Part shown: positions 1-9,579 of the stretch, one piece after another
Layout: the number at the start of each line of letters is the position of its first letter
Position numbering within the stretch: position 1 is the first letter of the stretch
DNA from: Azoarcus indigens
GTDB taxonomy: Bacteria; Pseudomonadota; Gammaproteobacteria; Burkholderiales; Rhodocyclaceae
Reading direction: 5' to 3'
Length of the DNA stretch: 64,000 nt
Assembly: GCF_004361735.1 (NCBI RefSeq)
Contig: NZ_SNVV01000001.1
Span: forward strand, 1-64,000
The notes under the pieces: generated by a model
The model's input: only the letters and a program-made list of their open reading frames with translations
Told to the model about the DNA's origin: nothing
The model's database searches: none
Made by a program: the position numbers and the translations under genes

Positions 1-43
1 CCGCGGCCCCCACCCCGATCACCGCGGAGAGTTGATTAACCCA

Positions 44-88
44 GGGGGTCAATTCCAGATGTCGTCAGGGGGTTAAATCCTCGTGTCG
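44..88. repeat. Two 21-bp direct repeats, IS-end-like
   Basis: Two imperfect direct copies lie at 44-64 and 68-88, offset by 24 bp. Both begin GGGGGT and end TGTCG, and 16 of 21 positions are identical. Tandem motifs of this general form (GGGTCA-TTCC-TGTCG) resemble, from memory, the multiple terminal repeats at the ends of IS21-type elements. No transposase is present in the window, so this would be only the tip of an element lying to the left. The resemblance is not tested. Confidence 0.35.
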
Positions 89-229
89 CTTGACAAGCGC
101 AGGATTGAACACCGGTTTGGTCCTGCCTTCCCCAGGCTGGACCCGGCCGTCGATGTAGTGACCAAGTATCTTCATGGCGAGCGCACTGTCTTGAAGTTGA
201 GGAGTTGTTAAGCCGCGCATTCATCTGCA
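89..229. other. Intergenic, no gene seen
   Basis: This stretch lies between the IS-like repeats and the 3' end of the aminotransferase. I see no convincing coding sequence, tRNA or terminator in it. Confidence 0.5.
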
Positions 230-1546
230 TCAGTGCAGCCGGCGGAGCGCGTTCCGGACGCAATCGAAAGTACGTTCCAGTTCTTCGTTGTTAGAGTTCA
301 GAAACGGGGCGAACTGCAGCGTATCTCCGCCGTTGCGGATTACCACGCCCTGCTCGAAGCAGTCACGGAACACATCGAAACCTCGCACTCCCGGTTCGCC
401 TGCTCGGGGAGCCAGTTCAACACCGCCCATGAGGCCGATATTACGGATGTCAATTACGTGCGGCTCGTCACGCAGGCTATGCAACGCTTCTTCGAACCGC
501 GGTTCGAGAGCCTTCGCTTGCTCGAAGCTCCCCTCTTCCTCGTAGGCGCTGAGCGTGGCGAGTCCCGCTGCCGCCGCAACGGGATGCCCGGAGTAGGTGT
601 AGCCGTGAAAGAACTCCACAGCCTCTGCCGGCCCCTGCATCAACGCCTGGTAGATACCCTCCCTTACAAGTACTGCCCCCATGGGAATCACACCATTTGT
701 GAGGCCCTTTGCAGTGGTCAGAATATCGGGCAACACGCCGAATCGCTCGGCAGCGAAGGCCGCTCCGACTCTTCCAAAGGCGGTAATGACTTCATCGAAG
801 ATGAGAAGAATGCCGTAACGGTCGCAGAGCTCACGCAAGCGCTGCAGATAACCTATGGGTGGCACAAGGATACCGGTTGAACCCGCTACCGGCTCCACAA
901 TGACCGCCGCAATACCATAGGCATCATGCAGGTGGACCAACCTCTCAAGGTCGTCAGCAAGATGAGCCCCCCAGTGCGGCTGCCCTCGACAATAGGCCAT
1001 CTCCGAGCGCTCATAGGTATGCCGGAGATGATCGGTACCTGGCAGAAGACAGGCACCGAAGGCCTTGCGATTGGCACCAATACCCCCCACCGAGAGCCCG
1101 CCGAAGTTGACTCCATGATAGGCACGCTCACGGCCTATAAAACGCGTCCGCTGCCCCTCCCCTCTGGCCCGGTGATAAGCAAGAGCTATTTTCAGTGCAG
1201 TATCAGCCGACTCCGACCCGGAGTTGGTAAAGAAAACCCGATCCAGGTCTCCAGGCGCCAAGGCGGCCAGCCTCTCCGCGAGCGCGATCGCCTTATCGTT
1301 AGTGGCTTGAAAACCTATGGCGTAGTCCAGCGTTGCAACCTGAGCCTGGACTGCAGCAACGATACGTGGATGACAATGCCCTAGGCCCGACGTCCATAGC
1401 CCGGAGAAGCCATCCAGCAAGGCTTCGCCAGTAATCGTTTCATAGTAGTGGCCACGGCCAGCCTGAATGACTCTGGGTCACGTCCAGAACGCCCGATTCG
1501 CGGTATAGGGAAGCCAGAAAGCATGTGTCCGATCGATTGCCGCCAT
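230..1546 (-). pseudogene. Omega-amino-acid:pyruvate aminotransferase, interrupted by in-frame TGA
   Basis: This is a class III PLP-dependent aminotransferase. The body (1420 to 230) is intact and colinear with the family, with the SGSESADTALK region, EPVAGSTGILVPP, FDEVITAFGR and the PLP lysine in TTAKGLTNG. The best start is the ATG at 1546, preceded by GGAG at 6 nt; it gives MAAIDRTHAFWLPYTANRAF, the classic N-terminus of the family. An in-frame TGA follows at 1478-1480 (codon 23), and the same frame then continues PRVIQAGRGHYYETITGEA into the conserved body. There is no frameshift; it is a clean nonsense codon where an Arg or Asp would be expected. The only in-frame restart nearby is a TTG at 1420, which would lose the N-terminal segment. 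Read as a recent pseudogene, a sequencing error or recoding; the first two are likelier. Base composition is less GC-rich than its neighbours. Confidence 0.8.
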
Positions 1547-1776
1547 ACCCATCTCCAGGAACAGATGACTAGATGCTAGCCCCGGAAATGAGGATGCGAA
1601 ACCACGAGCCGGGCATCACCCCGGCAGAGCCCTTCCAACGTCCTGACAAAAACCCGATGGCCTTAAGGTCAGCAGTCCCAATAGAGCAAACAGATTGATC
1701 CGCCATTGATCCGGGCAAGATCAGTCCTTTCCTCATTTCATTGGTGACCGAAATGGAAAACCAGAGGGTAAATAGC
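1547..1776. other. AT-richer intergenic region, no gene seen
   Basis: About 230 bp separate the aminotransferase start from the tRNA-operon terminator. Short open frames exist but have no ribosome-binding site or recognisable product. It should hold the aminotransferase promoter, but I could not single one out. Confidence 0.5.
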
Positions 1777-1816
1777 AAAAAATCCAGCCTCGCGTAAAAC
1801 AAGGCTGGATTTTTTT
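1777..1816 (-). terminator. Intrinsic terminator of the tRNA operon
   Basis: There is a perfect inverted repeat, with arms 1777-1790 and 1802-1815 built on ATCCAGCCT / AGGCTGGAT and flanked by A and T runs. It can terminate in both directions. It sits 36 bp beyond the 3' end of tRNA-His on the minus strand. Confidence 0.88.
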
Positions 1817-1851
1817 AACTTCACTGCCATAGTAAAGCGTGAAGTTTTATT

Positions 1852-1928
1852 TGGGGCGACATACCGGAATCGAACCGGTGACACCTGGAGCCACAATCCA
1901 GTGCTCTACCAACTGAGCTAATGCCGCC
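1852..1928 (-). tRNA. tRNA-His (anticodon GTG)
   Basis: The cloverleaf reads on the minus strand. The acceptor stem is GCGGCAT/ATGTCGC with the extra G(-1) opposite C73 that is typical of tRNA-His. The anticodon loop is TTGTGGC, the T-stem is ACCGG/CCGGT, and the 3' CCA is encoded. It is the last gene of a Pro-Arg-His operon. Confidence 0.97.
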
Positions 1929-1973
1929 ACTACTCATTTGGTTCAACTTATCAAGTCGAACCTGAAACTCATC

Positions 1974-2050
1974 TGGCCTGCCCGGCAGGACTCGAACCTG
2001 CAACCCCCGGCTTAGAAGGCCGGTGCTCTATCCGGTTGAGCTACGGGCAG
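1974..2050 (-). tRNA. tRNA-Arg (anticodon TCT)
   Basis: The acceptor stem CTGCCCG pairs with CGGGCAG. The anticodon loop is CTTCTAA, the T-stem is GCAGG/CCTGC, and the CCA end is encoded. It is the middle gene of the Pro-Arg-His operon. Confidence 0.97.
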
Positions 2051-2075
2051 ATTCCCGCGGGCAATCGGAGTGAGC

Positions 2076-2152
2076 TGGTCGGGGTGGAGGGATTCGAACC
2101 CCCGACATCTTGCTCCCAAAGCAAGCGCGCTACCGGACTGCGCTACACCCCG
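2076..2152 (-). tRNA. tRNA-Pro (anticodon TGG)
   Basis: The acceptor stem CGGGGTG pairs with CACCCCG. The anticodon loop is TTTGGGA, the discriminator base is A, and the CCA end is encoded. It is the first gene of the operon, 10 bp after the -10 element. Confidence 0.97.
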
Positions 2153-2162
2153 AGAGACGCGG

Positions 2163-2191
2163 ACTATACAGAGTCTCCGCTGGCGCGTCAA
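2163..2191 (-). promoter_or_regulatory. Sigma-70 promoter of the tRNA operon
   Basis: On the minus strand there is TTGACG (2191-2186), a 17-bp spacer and TATAGT (2168-2163). The -10 ends 10 bp before tRNA-Pro, so transcription starts at or just before the tRNA 5' end. Confidence 0.88.
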
Positions 2192-2247
2192 ATCTTGTTC
2201 GCGCTATTTTCATCGTCGCGGGGCAACAGTGGCCATCGGCATACTGC

Positions 2248-2277
2248 TTGCTGCGCCGAAGCGTTTTCTGCTATTTA
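2248..2277 (+). promoter_or_regulatory. Possible dksA promoter
   Basis: TTGCTG (2248-2253), an 18-bp spacer and TATTTA (2272-2277) lie 38 bp before the dksA start. The match to consensus is only partial. It is divergent from the tRNA-operon promoter. Confidence 0.35.
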
Positions 2278-2314
2278 ATTGCATCGCACAATGCACCCTA
2301 CGGAAGGCTACACC

Positions 2315-2740
2315 ATGCCCGATGATGCCCTTCACCGGCAATTCCCCGTCTACGTCCCTTCCCCGGGCGAGGAATACATGAGTGCCAAGCAGATTTCGCA
2401 CTTCCGCGATGCACTCATCAACCTGAAGAACGAATTGTCTGCCGATATAGAGCGGACGGTGCAAAGCCTGCAGACCGAAGTTTCGACCTTCGCCGACCCC
2501 AATGACAGAGCCAGCCAGGAGTCGGAACTGGCACTTGAGTTGCGCAACCGGGACAGGGAACGGCGCCTCATCAAGAAGATCGATGAGGCTCTGGCCCGCA
2601 TCGAGGCCGGTGAATACGGTTACTGCGACAGTTGCGGCGTGGAGATCGGCCTGAAGCGCCTAGAAGCCCGCCCTACCGCCACGCTTTGTATCGACTGCAA
2701 GACCCTGGAAGAGATGCGGGAGCGCCAACTTGGGAAGTAA
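2315..2740 (+). CDS. dksA: RNA polymerase-binding transcription factor DksA
   Basis: DksA binds the RNA polymerase secondary channel and, with ppGpp, mediates the stringent response. The 141-residue product has the usual coiled-coil region. Its acidic tip is DPNDR (Asp61 and Asp64, matching the functional tip aspartates of E. coli DksA). The C-terminal zinc finger uses Cys104/Cys107/Cys125/Cys128 in YCDSCG and LCIDCK. I chose the ATG at 2315 because GGAAGG lies 7 nt upstream; an earlier in-frame ATG at 2279 lacks a good site. The gene is monocistronic, followed by a strong terminator and convergent with pnp. Confidence 0.96.
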   Translation: MPDDALHRQFPVYVPSPGEEYMSAKQISHFRDALINLKNELSADIERTVQSLQTEVSTFADPNDRASQESELALELRNRDRERRLIKKIDEALARIEAGEYGYCDSCGVEIGLKRLEARPTATLCIDCKTLEEMRERQLGK

Positions 2741-2760
2741 CGCTGGCAACCAAAAGCAAT

Positions 2761-2792
2761 AAAAAAGGACGCCCTCAAGCGTCCTTTTTTTT
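2761..2792. terminator. Bidirectional terminator between dksA and pnp
   Basis: GGACGC (2767-2772) and GCGTCC (2779-2784) form a stem with a 6-nt loop, flanked by six As and eight Ts. It serves the convergent dksA (+) and pnp (-). Confidence 0.92.
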
Positions 2793-2806
2793 GCGGCTTT
2801 AGGCAA

Positions 2807-4906
2807 TCAACCTGCGTTCTCGCTCAGCAGCGCCTTCATGCTTAGACGGATCTTGCCGCGCTCGTCGGTCTCCAGAACCTTTACACGCACGCTCTGCCCT
2901 TCCTTCACATAGTCGGAGACGTTGTTGACGCGTTCATTGGCAATCTGGGAGACATGCAGCAGACCGTCACGGCCCGGCAGGATATTTACGATGGCACCGA
3001 AATCCAGCAAGCGTACAACCGTCCCTTCATAGACTTTGCCCACTTCGACCTCGGCCGTGATCTGCTCGATACGTTCCTTGGCCTTCTGGGCGCCTTCGGC
3101 GGACACCGACGAGATCGTGATGTTGCCGTCGTCCTCGATCTCGATGACGGTGCCAGTCTCTTCCTGCAGAGCGCGAATCACTGCACCGCCCTTGCCGATC
3201 ACATCGCGGATCTTCTCCGGATTGATCTTCATGTTGAGCATGCGAGGCGCATACTCGGACACCTCGACACGGGCACCGCCTTGTGCCTGCTTCATCAGAC
3301 CCAGAATGTGCATGCGGCCTTCCTGCGCCTGACTCAGCGCGACCTGCATGATCTCCTTGGTGATGCCTTGGATCTTGATATCCATCTGCAACGCGGTAAC
3401 ACCGTTCTCGGTCCCCGCCACCTTGAAGTCCATATCGCCGAGGTGGTCCTCGTCGCCCAGAATGTCGGTCAGAACGGCAAAACGGTTGCCGTCCTTGATC
3501 AAACCCATCGCGATACCGGCCACATGGTTCTTCATAGGCACCCCGGCATCCATCAGCGCCAGCGAGCCGCCGCAGACCGACGCCATGGAACTAGAACCGT
3601 TGGACTCGGTGATCTCGGACACCACGCGGATGGTATAGCCGAAATCCTCGTCCTTCGGCAGCATCGCCACCAGAGCGCGCTTTGCAAGACGGCCGTGACC
3701 GATCTCGCGACGCTTGGTCACACCGAAACGCCCCGTCTCGCCTGTGGAGTACGGCGGGAAGTTGTAGTGCAGCATGAAGCGCTCTTTGTATTCACCCGCG
3801 ATGGCATCAATGATTTGCTCGTCGCGGCCAGTACCCAGGGTAGCCACCACCAGGGCCTGGGTCTCGCCGCGGGTAAACAGCGCGGAACCGTGGGTACGCG
3901 GCAGCACGCCGACGCGAATCTCGATCGGCCGCACGGTGCGGGTGTCCCGGCCATCGATACGCGGTTCGCCATTCAGGATGCGGCTGCGGACGATCTCAGA
4001 CTCGAGATTGAAGAAGATGTCCTTCACTTCGTTATCGGAGGGCGGTACATCCACGCCTTCCGCCAGCGAAATCGCCAGTTCCTTGCGGATTTCGCTCAGG
4101 CGCTCGGTACGGGCCTGTTTGCTGGTGATACGGAAGGCTTCGTCAACCTTGGCCCGCGCAAGTTCGGAAACCCGGTTGATCAACGCTTCGTTGCGCGGCG
4201 CAGGCTGCCAGTTCCATTCTGGCTTGCCGGCCACTTCCACCAGCTCATTGATTGCCTGGATCGCGGTCTGCATCTGTTCATGGCCAAATACCACTGCGCC
4301 CAGCATGACTTGCTCGGGCAGTTCGTCCGCCTCAGATTCGACCATCAGCACCGCGGCTTCGGTACCGGCGACCACCAGGTTCAACTGGCTGGACTTGGTC
4401 TGGCTGGTCGTCGGGTTCAGCAGGTACTGACCGTCGGCGTAACCAACGCGGGCAGCACCGATCGGACCATCGAACGGAATGCCGGAAATCGCCAGCGCGG
4501 CCGATGCGGCCAGCATCGCCGGAATGTCGCCATCCACTTCGGGATTCAGCGACAGAACGGTAACAATGACCTGCACTTCGTTGTAGAAGCCTTCAGGGAA
4601 TAGCGGACGAATCGGGCGATCAATCAGCCGGGAGGTCAGGGTTTCCTTCTCGGTCGGGCGACCTTCCCGCTTGAAGAACCCCCCCGGGATACGGCCCGCG
4701 GCATAGAACTTCTCGACGTAGTCCACCGTCAGGGGGAAAAAGTCCTGACCCGGCTTGGCATCCTTCGCAGCAACCACCGTAGCCAGAACCACGGTCTCGT
4801 CCATGTTGAGAATGACAGCACCACCCGCCTGACGGGCAACCTCACCCGTCTCCAGGGTGACCGTATGAGCGCCGTAGGTAAAAGTTTTCTTGATTGCGGT
4901 AGGCAA
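2807..4906 (-). CDS. pnp: Polyribonucleotide nucleotidyltransferase (PNPase)
   Basis: PNPase is a phosphorolytic 3'-5' exoribonuclease and degradosome component that turns over mRNA. The 699-residue length is normal for the family. Two RNase PH-like domains are visible, the second with [10 protein letters not shown] and [14 protein letters not shown]. They are followed by a KH domain ([20 protein letters not shown]) and a C-terminal S1 domain ([18 protein letters not shown]). It lies downstream of rpsO on the minus strand, the standard rpsO-pnp arrangement, with a GC-rich hairpin between them. Confidence 0.98.
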   Translation of the reverse strand: MPTAIKKTFTYGAHTVTLETGEVARQAGGAVILNMDETVVLATVVAAKDAKPGQDFFPLTVDYVEKFYAAGRIPGGFFKREGRPTEKETLTSRLIDRPIRPLFPEGFYNEVQVIVTVLSLNPEVDGDIPAMLAASAALAISGIPFDGPIGAARVGYADGQYLLNPTTSQTKSSQLNLVVAGTEAAVLMVESEADELPEQVMLGAVVFGHEQMQTAIQAINELVEVAGKPEWNWQPAPRNEALINRVSELARAKVDEAFRITSKQARTERLSEIRKELAISLAEGVDVPPSDNEVKDIFFNLESEIVRSRILNGEPRIDGRDTRTVRPIEIRVGVLPRTHGSALFTRGETQALVVATLGTGRDEQIIDAIAGEYKERFMLHYNFPPYSTGETGRFGVTKRREIGHGRLAKRALVAMLPKDEDFGYTIRVVSEITESNGSSSMASVCGGSLALMDAGVPMKNHVAGIAMGLIKDGNRFAVLTDILGDEDHLGDMDFKVAGTENGVTALQMDIKIQGITKEIMQVALSQAQEGRMHILGLMKQAQGGARVEVSEYAPRMLNMKINPEKIRDVIGKGGAVIRALQEETGTVIEIEDDGNITISSVSAEGAQKAKERIEQITAEVEVGKVYEGTVVRLLDFGAIVNILPGRDGLLHVSQIANERVNNVSDYVKEGQSVRVKVLETDERGKIRLSMKALLSENAG

Positions 4907-4982
4907 GGGGATTTCCTTTTATTCAGTGAGAGCAGCGAACAACAACTGCGAACATGTGTGCAACCGGAAACCCAGAAACGAC

Positions 4983-5019
4983 AAAGCCGGCGCGGCCCTT
5001 GTTGGGCTCGCCCGGCTTT
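4983..5019 (-). terminator. Hairpin between rpsO and pnp
   Basis: AAAGCCGG (4983-4990) and CCGGCTTT (5012-5019) can pair around a GC-rich interior. There is no long T run after it, so it may be a partial terminator or an RNase III-type processing hairpin. In E. coli the rpsO-pnp junction carries both kinds of element, and pnp autoregulates through cleavage of its leader. Confidence 0.5.
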
Positions 5020-5073
5020 GCTGGCTTAAGCCGCCGTTTCAGGCGCTGACGGTCGCGTCACGGCCGGCTTTGC

Positions 5074-5343
5074 TTACTTGCGCAGCCCCAGGCGCTCGAT
5101 CAGGGCACGATAGGAATCGGCGTTGGTGCGCTTCAGATAGTCCAGCAGTTTGCGACGCTGGCTAACCATCTTCAGCAGGCCACGGCGGGAGTGGTGATCC
5201 TTGCCATGCTCCTTGAAATGGCCGGTCAGGCCGTTGATACGGGTGGTCAGCAGGGCAACCTGAACTTCCGGCGAGCCGGTGTCGCCAGGGGCGCGCTGGT
5301 AATCGGAAACGACTTGCGCCTTGGTAGCGGTATCGAGAGCCAT
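5074..5343 (-). CDS. rpsO: 30S ribosomal protein S15
   Basis: S15 is a primary 16S rRNA binding protein of the small-subunit platform. The 89 residues are the standard length, with [28 protein letters not shown] and [10 protein letters not shown]. The start at 5343 (MALDTATK) matches family members; upstream extensions are spurious. It has its own promoter immediately after truB and is followed by pnp. Confidence 0.98.
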   Translation of the reverse strand: MALDTATKAQVVSDYQRAPGDTGSPEVQVALLTTRINGLTGHFKEHGKDHHSRRGLLKMVSQRRKLLDYLKRTNADSYRALIERLGLRK

Positions 5344-5385
5344 GTGCGTATTTACTCTTTTCGTTCTGCCAATCAGAAGCGGCGG

Positions 5386-5415
5386 ATTATACCTAACGCC
5401 GCGCGGGAAACTCAA
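5386..5415 (-). promoter_or_regulatory. Sigma-70 promoter for rpsO-pnp
   Basis: On the minus strand TTGAGT (5415-5410), an 18-bp spacer and a perfect TATAAT (5391-5386) lie between the truB stop and rpsO, giving a leader of roughly 35 nt. It allows rpsO-pnp to be expressed independently of the upstream nusA-infB operon. Confidence 0.8.
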
Positions 5416-5421
5416 TCAATA

Positions 5422-6351
5422 TCACGTACTTTGAGTAGATGTCGCCGTGGCAATGAGGCGTTTAGGCCACAACTTTCCATCCACTTTCCATTCAGCCAGC
5501 CCAAGGAAGTCTGAGGGGCCGTAAAGACGGCAACAGCCCCCTGCTTCGCCTCGCAGTGCGAGCGGCCTTCCCTGCAGGACAGCACCGGCCTGCTCCTGGG
5601 TCAAGATCACTGCAGGGAGATGCTGGACCAACTTGTCCGCGGCCTCGAGGTGCGCATCACGCGTTTCCGGCGTATCGCACTCCTCCAGGTTGCGAAGGGT
5701 GACAGCCTCCTCAACCGTGAAAGCTCCGATACGAGTCCGGCGCAATGCAGACAAATGCCCCCCGCATCCCAGAGCCGCGCCAATATCCGTGGCCAGACTG
5801 CGGATGTAAGTCCCCTTGCTGCAATCGACCTCGATCGTGAAGCCGCTGTCCGAAAATGCCTTCAACTCCAACCTGTGGATATGTACCACCCTGGCTTCAC
5901 GCTCCAGTTCGATTCCGGCGCGGGCATATTCGTAAAGCGGCTTTCCGTCACGCTTCAAGGCGGAATACATCGGCGGAACCTGCCGGATCTCGCCCCTGAA
6001 ATCCGCCAGCACTTCTTGCAGGCGAGTCTCCGAGACGTCCACCGGGTGGGTGCGTACGACCTCACCATCCGCATCACCCGTATCGGTCTCCGCGCCAAGC
6101 ACCACCGTCGCCAGATACGTCTTGTCCGCGTCCAGCAGCATCTGCGAAAACTTGGTCGCCTCGCCGAAGGTCAGCGGCAATAGGCCCGACGCCATCGGAT
6201 CCAGAGTCCCGGTATGGCCGGCCTTGGCCGCGTTCAGCAGCCGCCGCGCGGTCTGCAGCGCGGCGTTGGAGGTCAAACCCTTCGGTTTGTCGAGCAGGAG
6301 CACGCCATCAACGGCGCGCCTTACAATCTTGCGCTGCACAGCCCTTTCCAT
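5422..6351 (-). CDS. truB: tRNA pseudouridine-55 synthase TruB
   Basis: TruB isomerises U55 in the T-loop of tRNAs. The 309-residue protein carries the catalytic motif GHTGTLDP with Asp51 as nucleophile, then TKFSQMLLDADKTY and the CSKGTYIRSLATDIG motif, and a C-terminal PUA-like region ending in FLGLAEWKVDG. It follows rbfA by 17 bp in the rimP-nusA-infB-rbfA-truB operon. Confidence 0.97.
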   Translation of the reverse strand: MERAVQRKIVRRAVDGVLLLDKPKGLTSNAALQTARRLLNAAKAGHTGTLDPMASGLLPLTFGEATKFSQMLLDADKTYLATVVLGAETDTGDADGEVVRTHPVDVSETRLQEVLADFRGEIRQVPPMYSALKRDGKPLYEYARAGIELEREARVVHIHRLELKAFSDSGFTIEVDCSKGTYIRSLATDIGAALGCGGHLSALRRTRIGAFTVEEAVTLRNLEECDTPETRDAHLEAADKLVQHLPAVILTQEQAGAVLQGRPLALRGEAGGCCRLYGPSDFLGLAEWKVDGKLWPKRLIATATSTQST

Positions 6352-6368
6352 CGAACACCCTGAACAAC

Positions 6369-6752
6369 TCAGGCGTCATCCTCATCGCGGTGACGCGCCT
6401 CGTCATCCTTCACCGTCTCGTCGATAAGACGGGAAAGGCGGGTCCCCTCCTCCACCGAACGATCGTAGTGAAAGTGCAGTTCGGGGATGGTGTGGATGCG
6501 GATCCTCCGCCCCAGCTCCCGCCGCAGGAAACCGCTGGCGCGCCGCAGCCCTTGCAGGATCTCGGGCACGCTTTCCTCACCCGTCATCGAAGTGAAAAAC
6601 ACCTTCGCGTGAGCGTAATCCGGCGTGATCTCGACATCGGTGAGGGTGATGAACCCGACACGCGGGTCCTTCACCTCCAGCCGGATCAACTCCGCCAGTT
6701 CGCGGCGGATCTGCTCCACCACGCGCTGGCTGCGGGAATATTCCTTAGGCAT
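6369..6752 (-). CDS. rbfA: 30S ribosome-binding factor RbfA
   Basis: RbfA is a KH-fold assembly factor needed for maturation of the 16S rRNA 5' end and for cold adaptation. The 127 residues show the family N-terminus (SRSQRVVEQIRRELAELI), the VTDVEI-type segment (TLTDVEITPDYAHAKVFF) and the PELHFHYDRSVEEG C-terminal motif. It sits 3 bp from the infB stop, consistent with coupled translation. Confidence 0.97.
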   Translation of the reverse strand: MPKEYSRSQRVVEQIRRELAELIRLEVKDPRVGFITLTDVEITPDYAHAKVFFTSMTGEESVPEILQGLRRASGFLRRELGRRIRIHTIPELHFHYDRSVEEGTRLSRLIDETVKDDEARHRDEDDA

Positions 6753-6755
6753 CGA

Positions 6756-9566
6756 TCAGAGCGTCCGTGCGACTTCCTTGATCTCGAAGATCTCGAGCTG
6801 GTCGCCTTCTTGAATGTCGTTGTAGTTCTTGAGCTGGAGGCCGCATTCGTAGCCGAACTTGACCTCCTTAACGTCATCCTTGAAGCGTTTGAGCGAATCC
6901 AGCTCACCACTCCACACCACCACGTTGTTGCGCAGCAGGCGCGCGGAAGAGTTGCGCTTGACCACGCCCTCGAGCACGTAGCAGCCGGCCACCGAACCCA
7001 CCTTGGAGATTGTGAAGACCTGGCGGATCTCGACCAGACCGATAACCTCTTCGCGCTTCTCGGGGGCCAGCATGCCGGACAGCGCCGCCTTCACCTCATC
7101 CACGGCGTCATAGATGATGTTGTAGTAGCGGATATCCACACCGAAGGTCTCGGCCAGCTTGCGGGCACCGGCATCGGCACGGGTATTGAAGCCGACGATG
7201 ACCGCACCGGACGCTTGCGCGAGGTTCACATCCGACTCGGAGATTGCCCCCACCGCCCCGTGGATGACGTTGACTCGCACCTCGTCGGTGGAAAGCTTGT
7301 TGAGCGCATGGACCAGAGCTTCCTGAGAGCCTTGCACGTCCGCCTTGACGATGAGCGCCAGGCTCTTGACTTCGCCTTCCGCCATCTGCTCGAACATGCT
7401 CTCGAGCTTCGCCGCCTGCTGGCGGGCCAGCTTGACGTCGCGGAACTTGCCTTGGCGGAACAGCGCGATCTCCCGAGCCTTCTTCTCGTCGGCCAGCGCA
7501 ATCGCCTCATCGCCAGCCGCCGGCACATCCGACAGGCCGAGAATTTCGACCGGAATGGACGGACCCGCTTCGTCGATCGACTTGCCGTTCTCGTCCAGCA
7601 TCGCGCGGATGCGGCCGAAAGTCGCGCCGACCAGCAGCACATCCCCCTTGCGCAAGGTGCCGGACTGCACCAGCAGCGAAGCCACCGGGCCGCGGCCCTT
7701 ATCCAGACGGGCTTCCACGATCAGGCCCTTGGCCGGGGTATCGACCGGAGCGGTCAGTTCCAGCACCTCAGCCTGTAGCAGCACGCTTTCCAGCAGCTGG
7801 TCGATGCCGACGCCGGTCTTGGCGGAAACCGGGATGAACATCACGTCGCCACCGTACTCTTCCGGCACCACGCTTTCCGCCACCAGTTCCTGCTTCACGC
7901 GATCGGGGCTGGCCTCGGGCTTGTCGATCTTGTTGATCGCCACCACCAAGGGCACGCCGGCCGCCTTGGCGTGGTGAATGGCCTCGCGCGTCTGCGGCAT
8001 CACGCCGTCGTCGGCGGCCACGACCAGGATCACGATGTCGGTCGCCTTCGCACCACGGGCACGCATGGCGGTAAACGCTTCGTGGCCCGGCGTATCCAGG
8101 AAGGTGATCACGCCACGCGGCGTTTCCACGTGGTAGGCACCGATATGCTGGGTAATGCCGCCAGCCTCGCCCGCCGCTACCTTGGCGCGACGGATGTAGT
8201 CCAGCAGCGAGGTCTTGCCGTGGTCGACGTGGCCCATGACGGTGACCACCGGCGCGCGCGGCAATACCTCCGCGTCCTTGTGCTCGTCGTGCTCCTCGAG
8301 GAAGGCATCCGGGTCGTCCAGCTTGGCAGCCAGCGCCTTGTGGCCCAGTTCCTCGACGACGATCATCGCGGTTTCCTGGTCCAGCACCTGGTTGATGGTG
8401 ACCATGGAGCCCATCTTCATCAGCACCTTGATGAGCTCGGTCGCCTTCACCGCCATCTTGTGCGCCAGGTCGGCAACGGTAATGGTCTCGGGCACATGCA
8501 CTTCGCGCACAATGGGTTCGCTGGGCGCCTGGAAGCTCTGGCGATCATCGTGGCCGCGGCCATGACGACCACCGCCCTTGGCGCCACGCCAGGCATTGCC
8601 GGCGCTGGCACCACCCACTTCGCCACGGGTCTTCAGGCCACGGCGCTTGGCGCTTTCATTCTCCCGCGTGCCGCGCTTGACGTCCTTCGCCCCCTTGTCG
8701 TCGGCCTTGGCCGGGCGATGCAAGGTACCCGTCGTCGGCTTGGCTGCAGTCGCAGCCGGCTTCGCAGCCTCTTCCTTGCGCTGGGCTTCGGCACGCACGC
8801 GAGCCTCTTCCTCCGCACGGCGGGCTTCGGCCGCAGCCTTGGCGGCGGCATCGCGCTGCTGGCGGGCGCGCAGGTCTGCTGCCTGGCGCTCCTGCAGCTG
8901 ACGATGGCGATTGGCTTCGCGCTCGCGGGCGGCGATTTCCTCTTCGCTCAGCAGCTCGGTAATGGAGACCGGCTTGCGCGGTGCAACCGGCTCCGCGGTA
9001 GTGACAGCTTCCTTCATCTCTTCCTCAGCCGGCTGCTCGACCTTCTCGGCCTCGACCGCTTCAACCACGGGAGCAGGCTCCGGCTCGACAGGAGCGGCTT
9101 CCGCAACCGGCTCGGGTTCAGGTTCGGGCTGCGCCTCTACCACCGGCACCTCCTCGATCACCGCCACCGGCTCCGGCAACTGCTCCTCGGCGACCACAGG
9201 CTCAACACCGCCGAGTTCCTCTTCGAGCACCGGAACAGCCTCGCCGGCCCCTGCGTCGGCAAGCAACTCGTCGCGCTTGACGAAGGTGCGCTTCTTGCGG
9301 ACCTCGACCTGCACCGTGCGGGCGCGCCCGGTCGAATCGGTGGCCCGGATCTCACTGGTCTGTTTGCGGGTCAGGGTAATCTTGCCCTTGGACTCGGTAT
9401 CCCCATGCGCACGCCGGAGATATTCCAGCAGCCGAGCCTTGTCCTGTTCGGTCAGCAGGTCGTTCGCACCCGCCTTCTCGACGCCGGCACGCTTCAACTG
9501 CTCGAGCAGCACCGCCGCCGGCATCTTCAGCTCGCCGGCAAACTGCGTCACGCTCATCTGTTCCAT
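6756..9566 (-). CDS. infB: Translation initiation factor IF-2
   Basis: IF-2 is the GTPase that brings fMet-tRNA to the 30S subunit. The product is 936 residues. It has an N-terminal IF2-N domain ([20 protein letters not shown]) and a long low-complexity region rich in Glu, Pro, Val and Ala, then in Arg/Glu/Ala. The G domain follows with [16 protein letters not shown] and NKID, and then the C-terminal domains. The start at 9566 (MEQMSVTQ) is preceded by GGGAGGG on the minus strand; the open frame extends further, but its upstream part overlaps the end of nusA. Confidence 0.98.
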   Translation of the reverse strand: MEQMSVTQFAGELKMPAAVLLEQLKRAGVEKAGANDLLTEQDKARLLEYLRRAHGDTESKGKITLTRKQTSEIRATDSTGRARTVQVEVRKKRTFVKRDELLADAGAGEAVPVLEEELGGVEPVVAEEQLPEPVAVIEEVPVVEAQPEPEPEPVAEAAPVEPEPAPVVEAVEAEKVEQPAEEEMKEAVTTAEPVAPRKPVSITELLSEEEIAAREREANRHRQLQERQAADLRARQQRDAAAKAAAEARRAEEEARVRAEAQRKEEAAKPAATAAKPTTGTLHRPAKADDKGAKDVKRGTRENESAKRRGLKTRGEVGGASAGNAWRGAKGGGRHGRGHDDRQSFQAPSEPIVREVHVPETITVADLAHKMAVKATELIKVLMKMGSMVTINQVLDQETAMIVVEELGHKALAAKLDDPDAFLEEHDEHKDAEVLPRAPVVTVMGHVDHGKTSLLDYIRRAKVAAGEAGGITQHIGAYHVETPRGVITFLDTPGHEAFTAMRARGAKATDIVILVVAADDGVMPQTREAIHHAKAAGVPLVVAINKIDKPEASPDRVKQELVAESVVPEEYGGDVMFIPVSAKTGVGIDQLLESVLLQAEVLELTAPVDTPAKGLIVEARLDKGRGPVASLLVQSGTLRKGDVLLVGATFGRIRAMLDENGKSIDEAGPSIPVEILGLSDVPAAGDEAIALADEKKAREIALFRQGKFRDVKLARQQAAKLESMFEQMAEGEVKSLALIVKADVQGSQEALVHALNKLSTDEVRVNVIHGAVGAISESDVNLAQASGAVIVGFNTRADAGARKLAETFGVDIRYYNIIYDAVDEVKAALSGMLAPEKREEVIGLVEIRQVFTISKVGSVAGCYVLEGVVKRNSSARLLRNNVVVWSGELDSLKRFKDDVKEVKFGYECGLQLKNYNDIQEGDQLEIFEIKEVARTL

Positions 9567-9579
9567 CAATGCCCTCCCG

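Noticed and set aside
1478-1480. TGA in the aminotransferase as a selenocysteine codon
   Set aside because: The position is not a redox or catalytic site in this family, and no SECIS-like hairpin was evident just downstream. Nonsense mutation or error is simpler.
1569-1802. Minus-strand 77-codon open frame before the tRNA operon terminator
   Set aside because: It reads through the terminator stem, has no ribosome-binding site and no recognisable sequence.
1-1850. Attachment-site copy of the tRNA-His 3' end
   Set aside because: I looked for a repeat of the 1852-1880 sequence in the left segment and saw none; an island boundary remains only a possibility.
2954-4603. Long plus-strand frame opposite pnp
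   Set aside because: It is antisense to a fully conserved gene, His/Gln-rich as expected from codon complementarity, and has no start signals.
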